Source: Kiritimatiellia bacterium
Lineage (GTDB): Bacteria; Verrucomicrobiota; Kiritimatiellia; UBA8416; JADHWI01
Direction: 5' to 3'
Length of the DNA stretch: 53,178 nt
Assembly: GCA_030744755.1 (NCBI GenBank)
Contig: JASLPY010000033.1
Span: 1-53,178, forward strand
Shown here: piece after piece, positions 1 through 8,590 of the stretch
Numbering within the stretch: position 1 is the first letter of the stretch
Layout: each line of letters opens with the position of its first letter
The notes under the pieces: generated by a model
Told to the model about the DNA's origin: nothing
Seen by the model: only the letters and a program-made list of their open reading frames with translations
The model's database searches: none
Program-made: the position numbers and the translations under genes

Positions 1-296
1 CTTTCTTGGGGTAAACGAAATCTTCCATCTCAGTATAGGCCCGTTCTCATTGATCCATATCGCAGCGCAGATGGCTCAGTTGAGAGGATTTTCTCCCTGC
101 GGCCTCTTTGGAGACGCGAGTCTCATAAGGAACCTGCAGAAAGTTCCGATCTTCGCGGGGATCGGAAGTCTTATCGACTTCCGCTACAGGCTTGCGCGCT
201 CGATGTACACTGCCATCATTGATCAGAATGGCTGCGAGAATGGCTCAGTTGAGAGGATTCTTGGTGTGGCGGGAATCCCACTTTTCACATCCAAAC
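1..296. repeat. Noncoding repeat-rich spacer downstream of the O-antigen-ligase-like gene
   Basis: No convincing gene is visible. The segment holds two copies of a motif that recurs elsewhere. Copy 1 (8-92) begins with GGGGTAAACGAAA and continues to ATTGATCC...GCAGATGGCTCAG. Copy 2 (215-260) has only the second half. Between them (112-202) lies a block with two small hairpins, CCGATC/GATCGG and GGAAGTC/GACTTCC, which recurs inverted at 43883-43998. Short open frames here translate these repeats and are not genes. Confidence 0.75.
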
Positions 297-1682
297 CTAC
301 CCGCTATGGTGCCGGCTCGGTGCGTTGTGGCGAAGGCAATGGAGTATGCCGAGGTACGCTGCAGCGAGGAGGGGGATTGCTGGAATATGAAGTGGAAAAT
401 CTATGCAGGCGTGAACGCACAGTCCGGCAAGTGCAATGATCACACCCCGTTCTTCGCATGTCTCAAGCGAGCGTCTTCTGTGCCTGTGGCTTGAGCGGCG
501 GGTGCCATCATTGCCGTTTTCTCTGCGTTTCGACCTGGTTCCTGACCCGGTCAAAATCCGCCACGCTACGCCGGCGGCAAGCGCAACCGCGAAGGTGCTG
601 CCGATGACTCCCAACTCCGAAAGGTACTGCAGCCAGTCGTTGTGGGTGTAGCGGAAGAACAGGTGGCGAGTGTGGTCAGGCTGGTAGTAAGGAAAGGCGC
701 AGAAAAAAGTGCCGCCACCGGTCCCGGAAACCCACCGATCCTGGAACATTCGCACGGTTGCTTTCAAGATCGGTATGCGTCCGTCCAGGCCGGAAGTCAG
801 GCCCTCCATGTCCAATGTCTCTGTTCGATATGTGTCCGCGCCGAAGATGGCAAGCAATCCAGCGGCAAGGGCGACGGGCAGAAGTAGTGAAAATACAGAG
901 ACCCAGCCGATCTTGTGCTTAATGCGCATCCCAAGCATGACCTCAAGGGCAACCCACGCCGTGACCGATGCCATGCAGACGATTACCCCCGCTCGGGAAC
1001 CCGACATGAATACCGAGGTCGCAAGCATTGCCGCTACAAGGTAGAGCAAGTACGAGGGATGACTCCGCTGCATTCGGGCCTGAGCATGAATATGGCTTGC
1101 GCGGCCAAGTGCAAGAGTGACAGGTATCAACATGTTCGCGTATTCGGCATAATTGTTCTCGTTAACGAACATTCCGGTCAGTTCCGGGTTCCATCTGGCT
1201 TCCATTTCGCGGAGAATTGCGAGGACGCTCATTACGAAGCCGCCGAGTATGACACTTCCCAGCAGCAGATGACGGCGTTCTCTCGTATGGCAGGTCTGAC
1301 TCACTGTCCAGGCGACCGCGGAGTAGGTCAGGAGTTTAAGAAGCGCCTCAATGGTTATGTTTCCTGCGACGCTGGACGGCAGAAAACTGATGTAGTCGCG
1401 AGGTGTAAGCCCATAGTCAGTGGACGAATAGGTGTGTGAAGGGTTCAGTGCCTGGATGAGAAGGAAGACACAAAGGAGAAGCAGTGGCAGTCCCCAGCGC
1501 CAGTCCCATACCTCGCTCCATGCGCTTCTGCAAGAAGGCGTTCGCCTGCGAATCTCGGGGAGCGCCAGCACGGCGGCAAGGAACGTAAGGCACTGGACAG
1601 TCAGAACAGCCCATCCCTCTACCGCTCCGAATGCCCACGCCGAGAAAACCAGGGTCACGCAAGTGAGCAGAACTGCAATCAC
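297..1682 (-). CDS. O-antigen ligase / polymerase family membrane protein (Wzy_C-like)
   Basis: This 461-residue integral membrane protein resembles the O-antigen ligase/polymerase (Wzy_C) family, which joins or polymerises lipid-linked glycans at the periplasmic face of the inner membrane. Visible are about ten hydrophobic segments and the family's central MSGSRAG motif (near residue 225). A periplasmic loop before the last helices contains GTGGGTF and HNDWLQYLSELG, close to the usual H-x-x-x-L-x-x-x-x-E-x-G signature. A basic, hydrophilic insertion (RSKRRENG... to RHRRRS) interrupts the C-terminal helices. The start is GTG at 1682, overlapping by four bases the stop of the Wzc-like gene, so the two are probably translationally coupled. 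Whether it acts as polymerase or ligase cannot be read from the sequence. Confidence 0.85.
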   Translation of the reverse strand: MIAVLLTCVTLVFSAWAFGAVEGWAVLTVQCLTFLAAVLALPEIRRRTPSCRSAWSEVWDWRWGLPLLLLCVFLLIQALNPSHTYSSTDYGLTPRDYISFLPSSVAGNITIEALLKLLTYSAVAWTVSQTCHTRERRHLLLGSVILGGFVMSVLAILREMEARWNPELTGMFVNENNYAEYANMLIPVTLALGRASHIHAQARMQRSHPSYLLYLVAAMLATSVFMSGSRAGVIVCMASVTAWVALEVMLGMRIKHKIGWVSVFSLLLPVALAAGLLAIFGADTYRTETLDMEGLTSGLDGRIPILKATVRMFQDRWVSGTGGGTFFCAFPYYQPDHTRHLFFRYTHNDWLQYLSELGVIGSTFAVALAAGVAWRILTGSGTRSKRRENGNDGTRRSSHRHRRRSLETCEERGVIIALAGLCVHACIDFPLHIPAIPLLAAAYLGILHCLRHNAPSRHHSG

Positions 1683-3814
1683 GTCTTCTTGTGTTTCTTT
1701 TGCCCGTAGCTGTTGTAGTAGTATCCGTAATGCTGATAGTAATAGTAGTAGCCGCTCGGCCTGCCAAGATCCACACCGTTCATGACACAGCCGAGTATCG
1801 GGGTTTCTCCTTCTCTCAGCTTCTGCACTGCATGAGAAATGCTGCGCCTGCGCGACTTGTTGAACATTGCAATGAATATCACCCCTTCTACCTGGGGCAG
1901 CAGAACAAACGGATCGCTCAGTCCGAAGACAGGAGGCGCGTCCAGGATGACCTTATCGTACTCCTGACCAGCTTCCTCCAGGAGCTGCGTCATGGCAGGG
2001 GAACCCAGCAGTTCAGCCGGATTTGGAGGAATACGCCCCACTTCGATCAAGTCGAGATTCGGCGTATCCGTCCTGGTCCTGATGTCCCGCCATGGCATGT
2101 CGCCGGCAAGAACGTGGGAGAGACCGGTTTCACGGTCGGTTTCGAAAGCTCTGTGTTGCGACGGTCTTCTGAGATCGGCATCTATGAGAAGTGTGCGAAG
2201 GCCATTGTGGGCGAAGACAATCGCCAGGTTCGACGAGACAAGTGACTTCCCCGCACTGGTTTCGGCACTGGTGATCATCAGTTGGTGGGCCTTCTTAGCC
2301 GCCGGGCTCAAGGCCAGGCTTGCACGAAGGGTGCGAAACGATTCCGCCGCCGCTGTCTGGCCGTCCAACTGGGCAATACAGGCGCGAGCGCGTCCGCCCT
2401 TGGCCGATATCTTCGGTACAACCGCCAGAACAGGCACGCCCATACCGTGCTCCAGTTCCTCGGTGCGCCTTATTCTGTCATCTGTGAAATGCACAAGGTA
2501 GGCAAGGCCGAGCCCCAGCAGGAGTCCAAGAAGCGAAGCCCGGGTGACATCCCGTCTCCTGCTGATGTTGAAAGGCGCCCCCGGTTCCCTCGCGTGATCC
2601 ACAACTCTTACGTTGTTCATCTCGAGCTGACCGGAAACGCTCGTTTCTTTCATGCGTGCGAGGATGGATTTATAAAGTTCCGTGTCGGCATCAACATCGC
2701 GCAGAAGTTCATTGTAAGCCATAAGCTTGCGATCGAATTCGAGCGTCTTTTTCTGTTGGCGAGTCAGCTCCTTCTGGAGTGCCGCCTCCGTCTCCTTGGC
2801 CAGGATGAATGCCTGGTGGACGTTTTCAGCGGCCGCAAGACACGCGCGCTTGTATTGCGCCTGCAGTTCGTCGAGCTCTCTGAGCGCCCGAAGCATAGTG
2901 GGATGCTTATCTTTGTAGCGGCTTCGAAGAACGCCGATCTCCGTTTTCTTCTCCAGCACCTGGGCTTCGGTGCCATGCACCAGGTCGTCAGACGCGACGA
3001 TCTCGAGGCTATCATACGGCTCTTCGCTATCCATGAGCTTCTTGACCTTCAACCATTCCGTCTCGGCATGAAGTAGAGTGGATTCGGCTTTGGTCAGGGA
3101 TGTTGTGATATCCTGCAGCTTTGATACCTCAACGTTGTGGCGATTGACCAGGGATGTAGACAAAGTCTTCTCCCTGTATTCCTGGAGAGCCAGTTCGGAA
3201 CTTTCCAGGCGGGATTTGTATATCTCCGCCTGCTGCCTGAGCCAGGTTAGTGCCTCTAAAGACGATTCCATCCGCCGTTCGAGGTTCTGCTTCACATAGC
3301 CGTCGGCGATGCCGTCGGCTATGAGTACCGCGATTTCAGGGTCGGTATGTTCCGCAGCCACATCAACCATTCGTGTTCCGGTGACAAGCGCTATCCTCGT
3401 GGCGCCGGCAAGCATCGCTCCGTAATCTTTATGTGCCCCTCCACGGCTGCCGAGTACTTTGTGATTGGCCAGGTCCAGAGTCTCCGCCACTTTCTCGGCC
3501 AGGGAATAGCTTTCGAGTATCTTGACCTGCGTGTGTATGTAGGCAAAATCCCGCGGGTTGACGGAAACTACGTTGTCTGCTTCGACAACTTTTGCCTGTG
3601 GAACGTCCATCTGGATTCTTGCGCTGGCCCGGTATAGGGGTACCTTTTTGCCGGTGTAGAAAACTGCTGCCGTGGTCACGGCTACAAAGACCGTGACCCA
3701 GATCCAGAGCCGTTCCAGCAGGATCTGCATGTAATCCCGCATGTTGAGAGAGGCGCGGCCGGACGTGGGCTGAGAGAAACCGTTTTCAAAGGAATCTTCG
3801 TATTGATTAGCCAT
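1679..3814 (-). CDS. Wzc/GumC-type polysaccharide co-polymerase with BY-kinase domain
   Basis: A 711-residue inner-membrane chain-length regulator fused to a bacterial tyrosine autokinase, controlling polysaccharide polymerisation and export. An N-terminal Wzz domain has one transmembrane helix near residues 36-54. A long periplasmic coiled-coil region follows, then a second helix near 427-442, then a cytoplasmic P-loop kinase. The Walker A segment is AETSAGKS, an unusual form of the normal GEGKS. Walker A' is TLLIDADLRRPS and Walker B is VILDAPP. The last 24 residues form a tyrosine-rich tail with 11 Tyr, the autophosphorylation cluster typical of BY-kinases. I place the start at the ATG at 3814 (MANQYEDS); an in-frame extension to 3886 would overlap the upstream gene. 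It lies 7 bp after the Wza-like gene and overlaps the next gene. Confidence 0.92.
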   Translation of the reverse strand: MANQYEDSFENGFSQPTSGRASLNMRDYMQILLERLWIWVTVFVAVTTAAVFYTGKKVPLYRASARIQMDVPQAKVVEADNVVSVNPRDFAYIHTQVKILESYSLAEKVAETLDLANHKVLGSRGGAHKDYGAMLAGATRIALVTGTRMVDVAAEHTDPEIAVLIADGIADGYVKQNLERRMESSLEALTWLRQQAEIYKSRLESSELALQEYREKTLSTSLVNRHNVEVSKLQDITTSLTKAESTLLHAETEWLKVKKLMDSEEPYDSLEIVASDDLVHGTEAQVLEKKTEIGVLRSRYKDKHPTMLRALRELDELQAQYKRACLAAAENVHQAFILAKETEAALQKELTRQQKKTLEFDRKLMAYNELLRDVDADTELYKSILARMKETSVSGQLEMNNVRVVDHAREPGAPFNISRRRDVTRASLLGLLLGLGLAYLVHFTDDRIRRTEELEHGMGVPVLAVVPKISAKGGRARACIAQLDGQTAAAESFRTLRASLALSPAAKKAHQLMITSAETSAGKSLVSSNLAIVFAHNGLRTLLIDADLRRPSQHRAFETDRETGLSHVLAGDMPWRDIRTRTDTPNLDLIEVGRIPPNPAELLGSPAMTQLLEEAGQEYDKVILDAPPVFGLSDPFVLLPQVEGVIFIAMFNKSRRRSISHAVQKLREGETPILGCVMNGVDLGRPSGYYYYYQHYGYYYNSYGQKKHKKT

Positions 3815-3821
3815 ATGGAAC

Positions 3822-4862
3822 TCAGAATATCGTTTCGGGCACAGTAATGATGTCGCCGGGTTTAAGGCCAATGTCGGTCTCGTCAAGTCGGCCCTTCAGC
3901 AGGTCGGCCACATCTATTTTCATCGTCTTCTCTTCGCCGTCTATATCGCGCAGGATACGAACGCGGCCGACCGCCGCGAGATCCGTGAATCCTCCTGCCA
4001 TCGATATAATCCTAAGAAGGGTCATGGGTTGGTCGTGATCCACTTCGTAGCTGCCGGGATTCTCGACCTCGCCAAAAATGATCACGCGTCTTGCGAGTGA
4101 AGACTTGATCCGTAGATTCACTCTCGGGTCCACCAGGTAGTCCTGCGCGAGCATTTTCCGGAGTTTCTCCTCGGCCTCAACGGAGGTCAGGCCAACCAGT
4201 TCAACCTTCTTCAGAAGTGGATGATTGATGAAGCCATCCGATGACACGTGGTAGATGTGTGATATCTCTGGTTCACCGAATACCTCGATCAGGATGTCAT
4301 CTTTGGGGTGGATGCGGTAGTCTTCAACCGGTTTAACCGGATCGGTTTCTGCAAGGGCCATTATGGTCGCGTTGGCTGCTTCGGTGGGATCGGTAGGGGT
4401 CAGCTTTGAGGCCACTCGTTCAATTCGAGCGATCTCATTTTGCTCAATTCGATAAATCTCATTTTCGGTCAGCGGCCCGCGGCCCCTCGGTATTCGCGGT
4501 TTCCCGGGCGGGGAAGGCGTCTCTTCTTCGATGACCTCTGTGACCTCCGGTGGTTCCGATTCTTTTTGAGGCACTTCAGGCTCTTTTTCGACGACCTTCT
4601 TTCCCTCTGTAGGCGAAACAACTATCGGCCCGGGGGGAATGGTGTCCAGATCGGCAAGTTCCACGCTCACCCGGCTTGGCTTAGCGGGCACATCCAGTAC
4701 GTACGTGGGAAGCTGGCAGGCACCATCCAGCGGATTCCTGGCCGTCAGGCATCCCCCTGCAATAGCGAGGAACAGTAGCGGAAGAAAGGCAGTGACAGGA
4801 AAAGAGCGCAAGTCATCAAGCAGTCTTCGATATTTGTCGGGCATCCCCGGATCCACTCTCAT
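3822..4862 (-). CDS. Polysaccharide export outer-membrane lipoprotein (Wza family)
   Basis: A 346-residue protein of the Wza/polysaccharide biosynthesis-export family, expected to form the outer-membrane exit channel for the exopolysaccharide. The N-terminus has a hydrophobic signal ending in LAIAGGC, a plausible though imperfect lipobox with Cys near residue 38. A Pro/Glu-rich linker (about residues 75-130) precedes the Poly_export domain (YRIHPKDDILIEVFGEPE, near 182-199). An SLBB-like domain follows (VIIFGEVENPGSYEVD), and the protein ends in the typical LKPGDIITVPETIF. It is shorter than enteric Wza and lacks an obvious C-terminal amphipathic helix. It is first in the minus-strand operon with the Wzc-like and ligase-like genes. 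An alternative ATG lies at 4844. Confidence 0.9.
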   Translation of the reverse strand: MRVDPGMPDKYRRLLDDLRSFPVTAFLPLLFLAIAGGCLTARNPLDGACQLPTYVLDVPAKPSRVSVELADLDTIPPGPIVVSPTEGKKVVEKEPEVPQKESEPPEVTEVIEEETPSPPGKPRIPRGRGPLTENEIYRIEQNEIARIERVASKLTPTDPTEAANATIMALAETDPVKPVEDYRIHPKDDILIEVFGEPEISHIYHVSSDGFINHPLLKKVELVGLTSVEAEEKLRKMLAQDYLVDPRVNLRIKSSLARRVIIFGEVENPGSYEVDHDQPMTLLRIISMAGGFTDLAAVGRVRILRDIDGEEKTMKIDVADLLKGRLDETDIGLKPGDIITVPETIF

Positions 4863-5341
4863 GGCAACAAACGCCTTACTATCTGAGCTTTTTACCCCTT
4901 AACTCGGGCATACACATTCATGGTAAGATAGCCTAACGATTTGTGCATGGCAACACTGATTCGGAGCGTTCTGCGCTGTGAGCGCAGAACGCAGTGGTTA
5001 ACAGTTAGGCGCTAGGCGTTAGCGGGAAAGGTCCGCCGTCCGCGTAGCGATGCCTGCCTCGTATCCCACTCAAAACGGTGGGGTCGATTTGCGCTGTTCC
5101 AGAATCCTGGCTACTAACACCTAGCGCCTAACCCCTTGTGCTGTGGGGTAAACAAAATCTCGTACCCCCGTTTCACCCTGCCCCCGTTGATCTGTTTCAC
5201 AACGCAGATGGCTCATTCGATGGGAGCGTTTTCCGCGTGGACGGGAATTTCTATCGTCTTGCTTTTGGCAGTTGCCGGAAAGTATAGTGAGAAGTATTCG
5301 CGACAGCTGCAACATCAGTAGAATAGAACCGCTTTCAGAAA
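4863..5341. repeat. Divergent intergenic region with long inverted repeat and dispersed motifs
   Basis: This spacer separates the two divergent arms of the polysaccharide locus and holds no credible gene. Main content: a 19-bp inverted repeat at 5004-5022 and 5114-5132 (18 of 19 pairs), with arms built from repeated TAGGCG units; inside its loop a 42-bp block (5056-5097) that recurs inverted at 27217-27258 with one mismatch; and at 5144-5232 a copy of the GGGGTAAAC...GATGGCTCA motif also seen near position 1. The sequence just upstream of the phosphoglycosyltransferase gene has a possible promoter, listed separately. Confidence 0.75.
5259..5288 (+). promoter_or_regulatory. Possible sigma-70 type promoter for the plus-strand polysaccharide genes
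   Basis: TTGCTT at 5259-5264 and TATAGT at 5283-5288 are separated by 18 bp. The -10 matches consensus at 5 of 6 positions but the -35 at only 3. It lies about 54 bp upstream of the first plus-strand gene. This is a sequence match only. Confidence 0.35.
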
Positions 5342-6805
5342 ATGAATATGATCTCTTCATGGCGACACCAAGACAAGCCTGTAGCCCTGCTGCTCCTGGT
5401 GGACTACTGCGTCATCGTCGGTACGTTCGCTGTCGTGATGCGATTGCGCTTCATGCCCGAGATTGATATCATTGACATCTCCGAACTGCGCATTATTCCC
5501 CAGGTGCTGTTCATGTTCTTCTATGCCTTCTTTATCATGCTGGTTTTCAACGGTCTCGGCATGTATAAGCGGAAGGTATGGCTTTCGGCTTCGCTGCATA
5601 TCCTGGCCATCACGAAAAGTTCGGCCATAGCGACCGTCGGCTACATATTCTTGCAGTATGTGTCCAAGTCCGTGCTGTTCCTTGAGTACAGGAGTGTGAC
5701 TTTTGCGTGGGGCGCCTTTCTGTTTTCCAGCCTGATACTACTTCGCCTGGGCCTCTTTCCCCTTATTCGAAAGGGAGTATTCAAGGGCGATCTGAGACGC
5801 AGGGTTGTAGTCCTGGGCGCCAGCGATGTGGGAAAAGAGTTTGCGTTGAAATGCCTGTCAGGGCAGAACTATCCTGACCTCAAGGTGATCGGGTTTATGG
5901 ACGATGACACCCCGCAGACGGAAGAAGTTGTCAAGGGGCTGAGAAACCTGGGCGAAATATCTTCACTGCGCGACAACCTGGACTTGTACAAGATCGAAGG
6001 TGCTGTAATCACGGCATTCGATCTTTCCTACCAGAGACTGATGGATGTCATCGAAGAGTGCGTCCGCCTGTTCGGCTGGGTGGATATCCATTGTGACAAG
6101 GCGTCGTGCCTGCAGGATAACCTGGACGCTGATACATATTTCGAAATACCTTTTGTCAGACTGACCGGGATACCCGATACGTTCATGATGCATTTGTATA
6201 AGCGTGTCTCCGACCTGGCGATGGCCGGCGCAGGTCTCGTTGTGTTGTCGCCGCTGCTTCTTCTGACAACCATTCTTGTTAAACTCAGCTCTCCTGGTCC
6301 CGTGTTCTATGCCACGGAGCGAATTGGATTCAAGGGCAAGCGAATCAAGTTCTACAAGTTCAGGTCAATGAGAATGGGTGCTGACCAGGATGAGAAACGG
6401 CAGGAGGCAACACACAGTTATATTCGGGGGGATGCCCCAGGATTACCCAGCAAGATAGTTCCACACGAATATGTTACCCCGGTAGGGCGTGTGATTCGCA
6501 AATGGGGTATAGATGAACTTCCGCAGCTTTTCAGCGTGCTGAAAGGGGACATGTCTATGGTGGGACCGCGACCTTCTCCCATAAACGAGTATGAGGTCAA
6601 CGATGACTGGCACAAGAAGCGGTTTGACGTAAAACCCGGCTGTACGGGCTTATGGAAACTGTACGCAACCAGGTTCGAGGGCACGACCTTCAACCACAGT
6701 GTGCTGTACGACATCTACTACACGCGGAACATGAGCCCTCTTATGGACCTGTACGTTATTCTGGGCACTGTACGTCTGATCTTGTCAGGGAAAGCAGACG
6801 GATAG
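5342..6805 (+). CDS. Undecaprenyl-phosphate sugar phosphotransferase (WbaP/EpsE-type initiating enzyme)
   Basis: A 487-residue polyisoprenyl-phosphate hexose-1-phosphate transferase that would load the first sugar phosphate onto undecaprenyl phosphate. Four or five N-terminal membrane helices (residues 10-150) are followed by a Rossmann-like CoA_binding_3 domain (VVVLGASDVGKEFALKCL, near 155). The catalytic bac_transf domain starts at KRVSDLAMAGAGLVVLSP (near 289). The catalytic core includes FYKFRSMR, then GRVIRKWGIDELPQ and GDMSMVGPRP, the standard signatures of the family. No strong ribosome-binding site is visible at the ATG; a second in-frame ATG lies two codons on. It opens the plus-strand run of glycan genes, and the sugar specificity cannot be read here. 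Confidence 0.92.
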   Translation: MNMISSWRHQDKPVALLLLVDYCVIVGTFAVVMRLRFMPEIDIIDISELRIIPQVLFMFFYAFFIMLVFNGLGMYKRKVWLSASLHILAITKSSAIATVGYIFLQYVSKSVLFLEYRSVTFAWGAFLFSSLILLRLGLFPLIRKGVFKGDLRRRVVVLGASDVGKEFALKCLSGQNYPDLKVIGFMDDDTPQTEEVVKGLRNLGEISSLRDNLDLYKIEGAVITAFDLSYQRLMDVIEECVRLFGWVDIHCDKASCLQDNLDADTYFEIPFVRLTGIPDTFMMHLYKRVSDLAMAGAGLVVLSPLLLLTTILVKLSSPGPVFYATERIGFKGKRIKFYKFRSMRMGADQDEKRQEATHSYIRGDAPGLPSKIVPHEYVTPVGRVIRKWGIDELPQLFSVLKGDMSMVGPRPSPINEYEVNDDWHKKRFDVKPGCTGLWKLYATRFEGTTFNHSVLYDIYYTRNMSPLMDLYVILGTVRLILSGKADG

Positions 6806-6864
6806 AATCGTGCCCCGGGGATAAGGTAGGGCGATGGCCGTGAGAATCAGATGGGGCACCTTCC

Positions 6865-8034
6865 ATGCGAATATTGTTTATAGACCACGGACAGTACATC
6901 ACCGTGGCAGTGCCCAAACTCATCGAAATGGCTGAGACTCTCGTAGCACAGGGCCATTCGGTCGAGATCGCATTGACGCACAGAACGAACCGTTTCAGGG
7001 CCGAGCGCTTTGAGAAGAACGGCGTTGTGTACCATGCATTTCCGAGCCTGATGTGGGGCAAGCTTCGTCACGGGGCCTGTCCATGGGACATGTTGAGAAG
7101 AACCCTGTTTTACGGAAGCCATTTCGATTTCGACATCATCCACGCTCGGGACAGTCGCCCCAACGTCATATTTCCTGCACTCTATCTCAGAAAACGTTTC
7201 AAGGTCCCTGTTGTCCTGGAATGGGCGGATCTTTTCTCGGGAGGTGGTACGATCTCCGAACGTTCTGGCCGGCTTTACTCTCACACTCTTGGCGCGGTAG
7301 AAACCTTCTTTGAGAAGGGCTTTCGGTTGAAAGCCGATGGCGCGGCCGTGGTCTCCTCCTTTCTGCGTGATGAGCTCCTGAAGATGGGCTTTCCGAGCGA
7401 TCGAATCCTGATCAGCAGAAATGGTGGAATAATGTCAGAAGGCCACCTCGTCTCCAAGGAAGATGCGCGGAAGATGGTCGGCTGGGATTCTGAATTGGTC
7501 TACGCGCTTTTCCTTGGCAGGATCTTTCCCAGGGACCTGAAACTGCTCACGGAGGCGATAGCCACTGCCGCCGAATCTCATCCCGAGTTAAAGGTCGTCA
7601 TGGCAGGTGATATTCCCGAGAACGAACGGATCAATCACCCGAACCTGTGCTATGAAGGCAGGGTGCCGGACGACAGACTACAGAATATAGGCAGGGCCGT
7701 GGACTTCTGCGTTCTGCCGATGAAACTCAGCCTGGCAAACCGCGCGCGTTGGCCTTCGAAGATTGGCTCATACTTCAGCTTCGGGAAGCCGGTTCTTTCG
7801 ACGCCGGTCAGTGATTTCTCGGAGATCTATCGGGAAGCCGATGTCGGAATCCTATGTAATGACACCGTTGAGGCCTTTGCGGATGGTTTATGCAGGATGG
7901 TTGAGTCGCAGGACCGCTGGGAGGAATGGGGGAAGAACACATTCGATTACGGTCGGCGTAACCTTGACTGGCCTATTATCATGGATAATCTGGTCACCTT
8001 CTACGAGAAAGTACTGCAGCATGCCACGAAATGA
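6865..8034 (+). CDS. Glycosyltransferase family 4 (GT-B fold)
   Basis: A 389-residue cytoplasmic glycosyltransferase with an N-terminal acceptor domain (MRILFIDHG...VPKLIEMAETL, HARDSRPNV) and a C-terminal Glycos_transf_1 domain. The latter contains ALFLGRIFPRDLKLL, the VVMAGDIPENE segment and the nucleotide-sugar region SFGKPVLSTPVSDFSEI. The EX7E motif is weak (EIYREADVGILCND). It follows the phosphoglycosyltransferase by 59 bp, and its end overlaps the start of the next gene by 14 bp, so the run is likely one operon. Donor and acceptor are unknown. Confidence 0.88.
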   Translation: MRILFIDHGQYITVAVPKLIEMAETLVAQGHSVEIALTHRTNRFRAERFEKNGVVYHAFPSLMWGKLRHGACPWDMLRRTLFYGSHFDFDIIHARDSRPNVIFPALYLRKRFKVPVVLEWADLFSGGGTISERSGRLYSHTLGAVETFFEKGFRLKADGAAVVSSFLRDELLKMGFPSDRILISRNGGIMSEGHLVSKEDARKMVGWDSELVYALFLGRIFPRDLKLLTEAIATAAESHPELKVVMAGDIPENERINHPNLCYEGRVPDDRLQNIGRAVDFCVLPMKLSLANRARWPSKIGSYFSFGKPVLSTPVSDFSEIYREADVGILCNDTVEAFADGLCRMVESQDRWEEWGKNTFDYGRRNLDWPIIMDNLVTFYEKVLQHATK

Positions 8035-8590
8035 ATTGCAGGAATCATCTGTTCTTCGGGAAATCGCGTCACTGCACGCGAGATCACTCCGTGACAATGG
8101 GCTGAGCCGATGCGGAACTGGGTTCATAACATGCTACTACGAGGCGGCCGCCGCGCACCCATCGACGATTTTGCTCACGGAAATGACCGATGACGACAAG
8201 CTAGCCGGCTTTATTCTGTGTTCTACAGATTGCCGCCACTTGTTCTCACGTGTTATGAGAACTACTGGTTTCAGGGCCGTCCGGTATCCCCGCGGTATAG
8301 TTTTCGCCCTGGCGCGTGCCTTGGTGAGCTGGTTGCGGGGTTCTCCGCCGGTCCGGTACGATGTCGAAGTCGTGTTTGTTGCGGTTGAGCAGAACCGCCT
8401 ACGCTCTGGTGTAGGACGGGCTCTTCTTGCCAAGGCCCTGGAGGAACTGCGGCAGCGGGGAAAGAGAGGTGTGTTCCTCCGTGTAGCAGAAAACAATGTA
8501 GCCGCGATCGGGTTCTATGAATCTGCGGGTTTCGAACCAGTTATCAACTGGCGTGGCAAGAGGATCATGCGCAGGGAGATTAAAGCGTGA
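8021..8590 (+). CDS. GNAT-family N-acetyltransferase
   Basis: A 189-residue GCN5-related acetyltransferase. The acetyl-CoA binding signature is VEQNRLRSGVGRALLAKALE (a Q/RxxGxG/A variant), followed by FLRVAENNVAAIGFYESAGF, the standard motif B end of GNAT proteins. I use the ATG at 8021 (MPRNELQ), which overlaps the preceding gene by 14 bp; the frame stays open further upstream but that would run deep into the glycosyltransferase. The next gene starts at or within the stop codon. Placement among glycan genes suggests acetylation of an amino-sugar intermediate; this is inference. Confidence 0.85.
   Translation: MPRNELQESSVLREIASLHARSLRDNGLSRCGTGFITCYYEAAAAHPSTILLTEMTDDDKLAGFILCSTDCRHLFSRVMRTTGFRAVRYPRGIVFALARALVSWLRGSPPVRYDVEVVFVAVEQNRLRSGVGRALLAKALEELRQRGKRGVFLRVAENNVAAIGFYESAGFEPVINWRGKRIMRREIKA

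Noticed and set aside
5004..5132. Possible integron attC site, because of GTTAGGC and GCCTAAC arms
   Set aside because: attC sites read GCCTAAC...GTTAGGC; here the order is GTTAGGC...GCCTAAC on both strands. There is no integrase gene or cassette array nearby.
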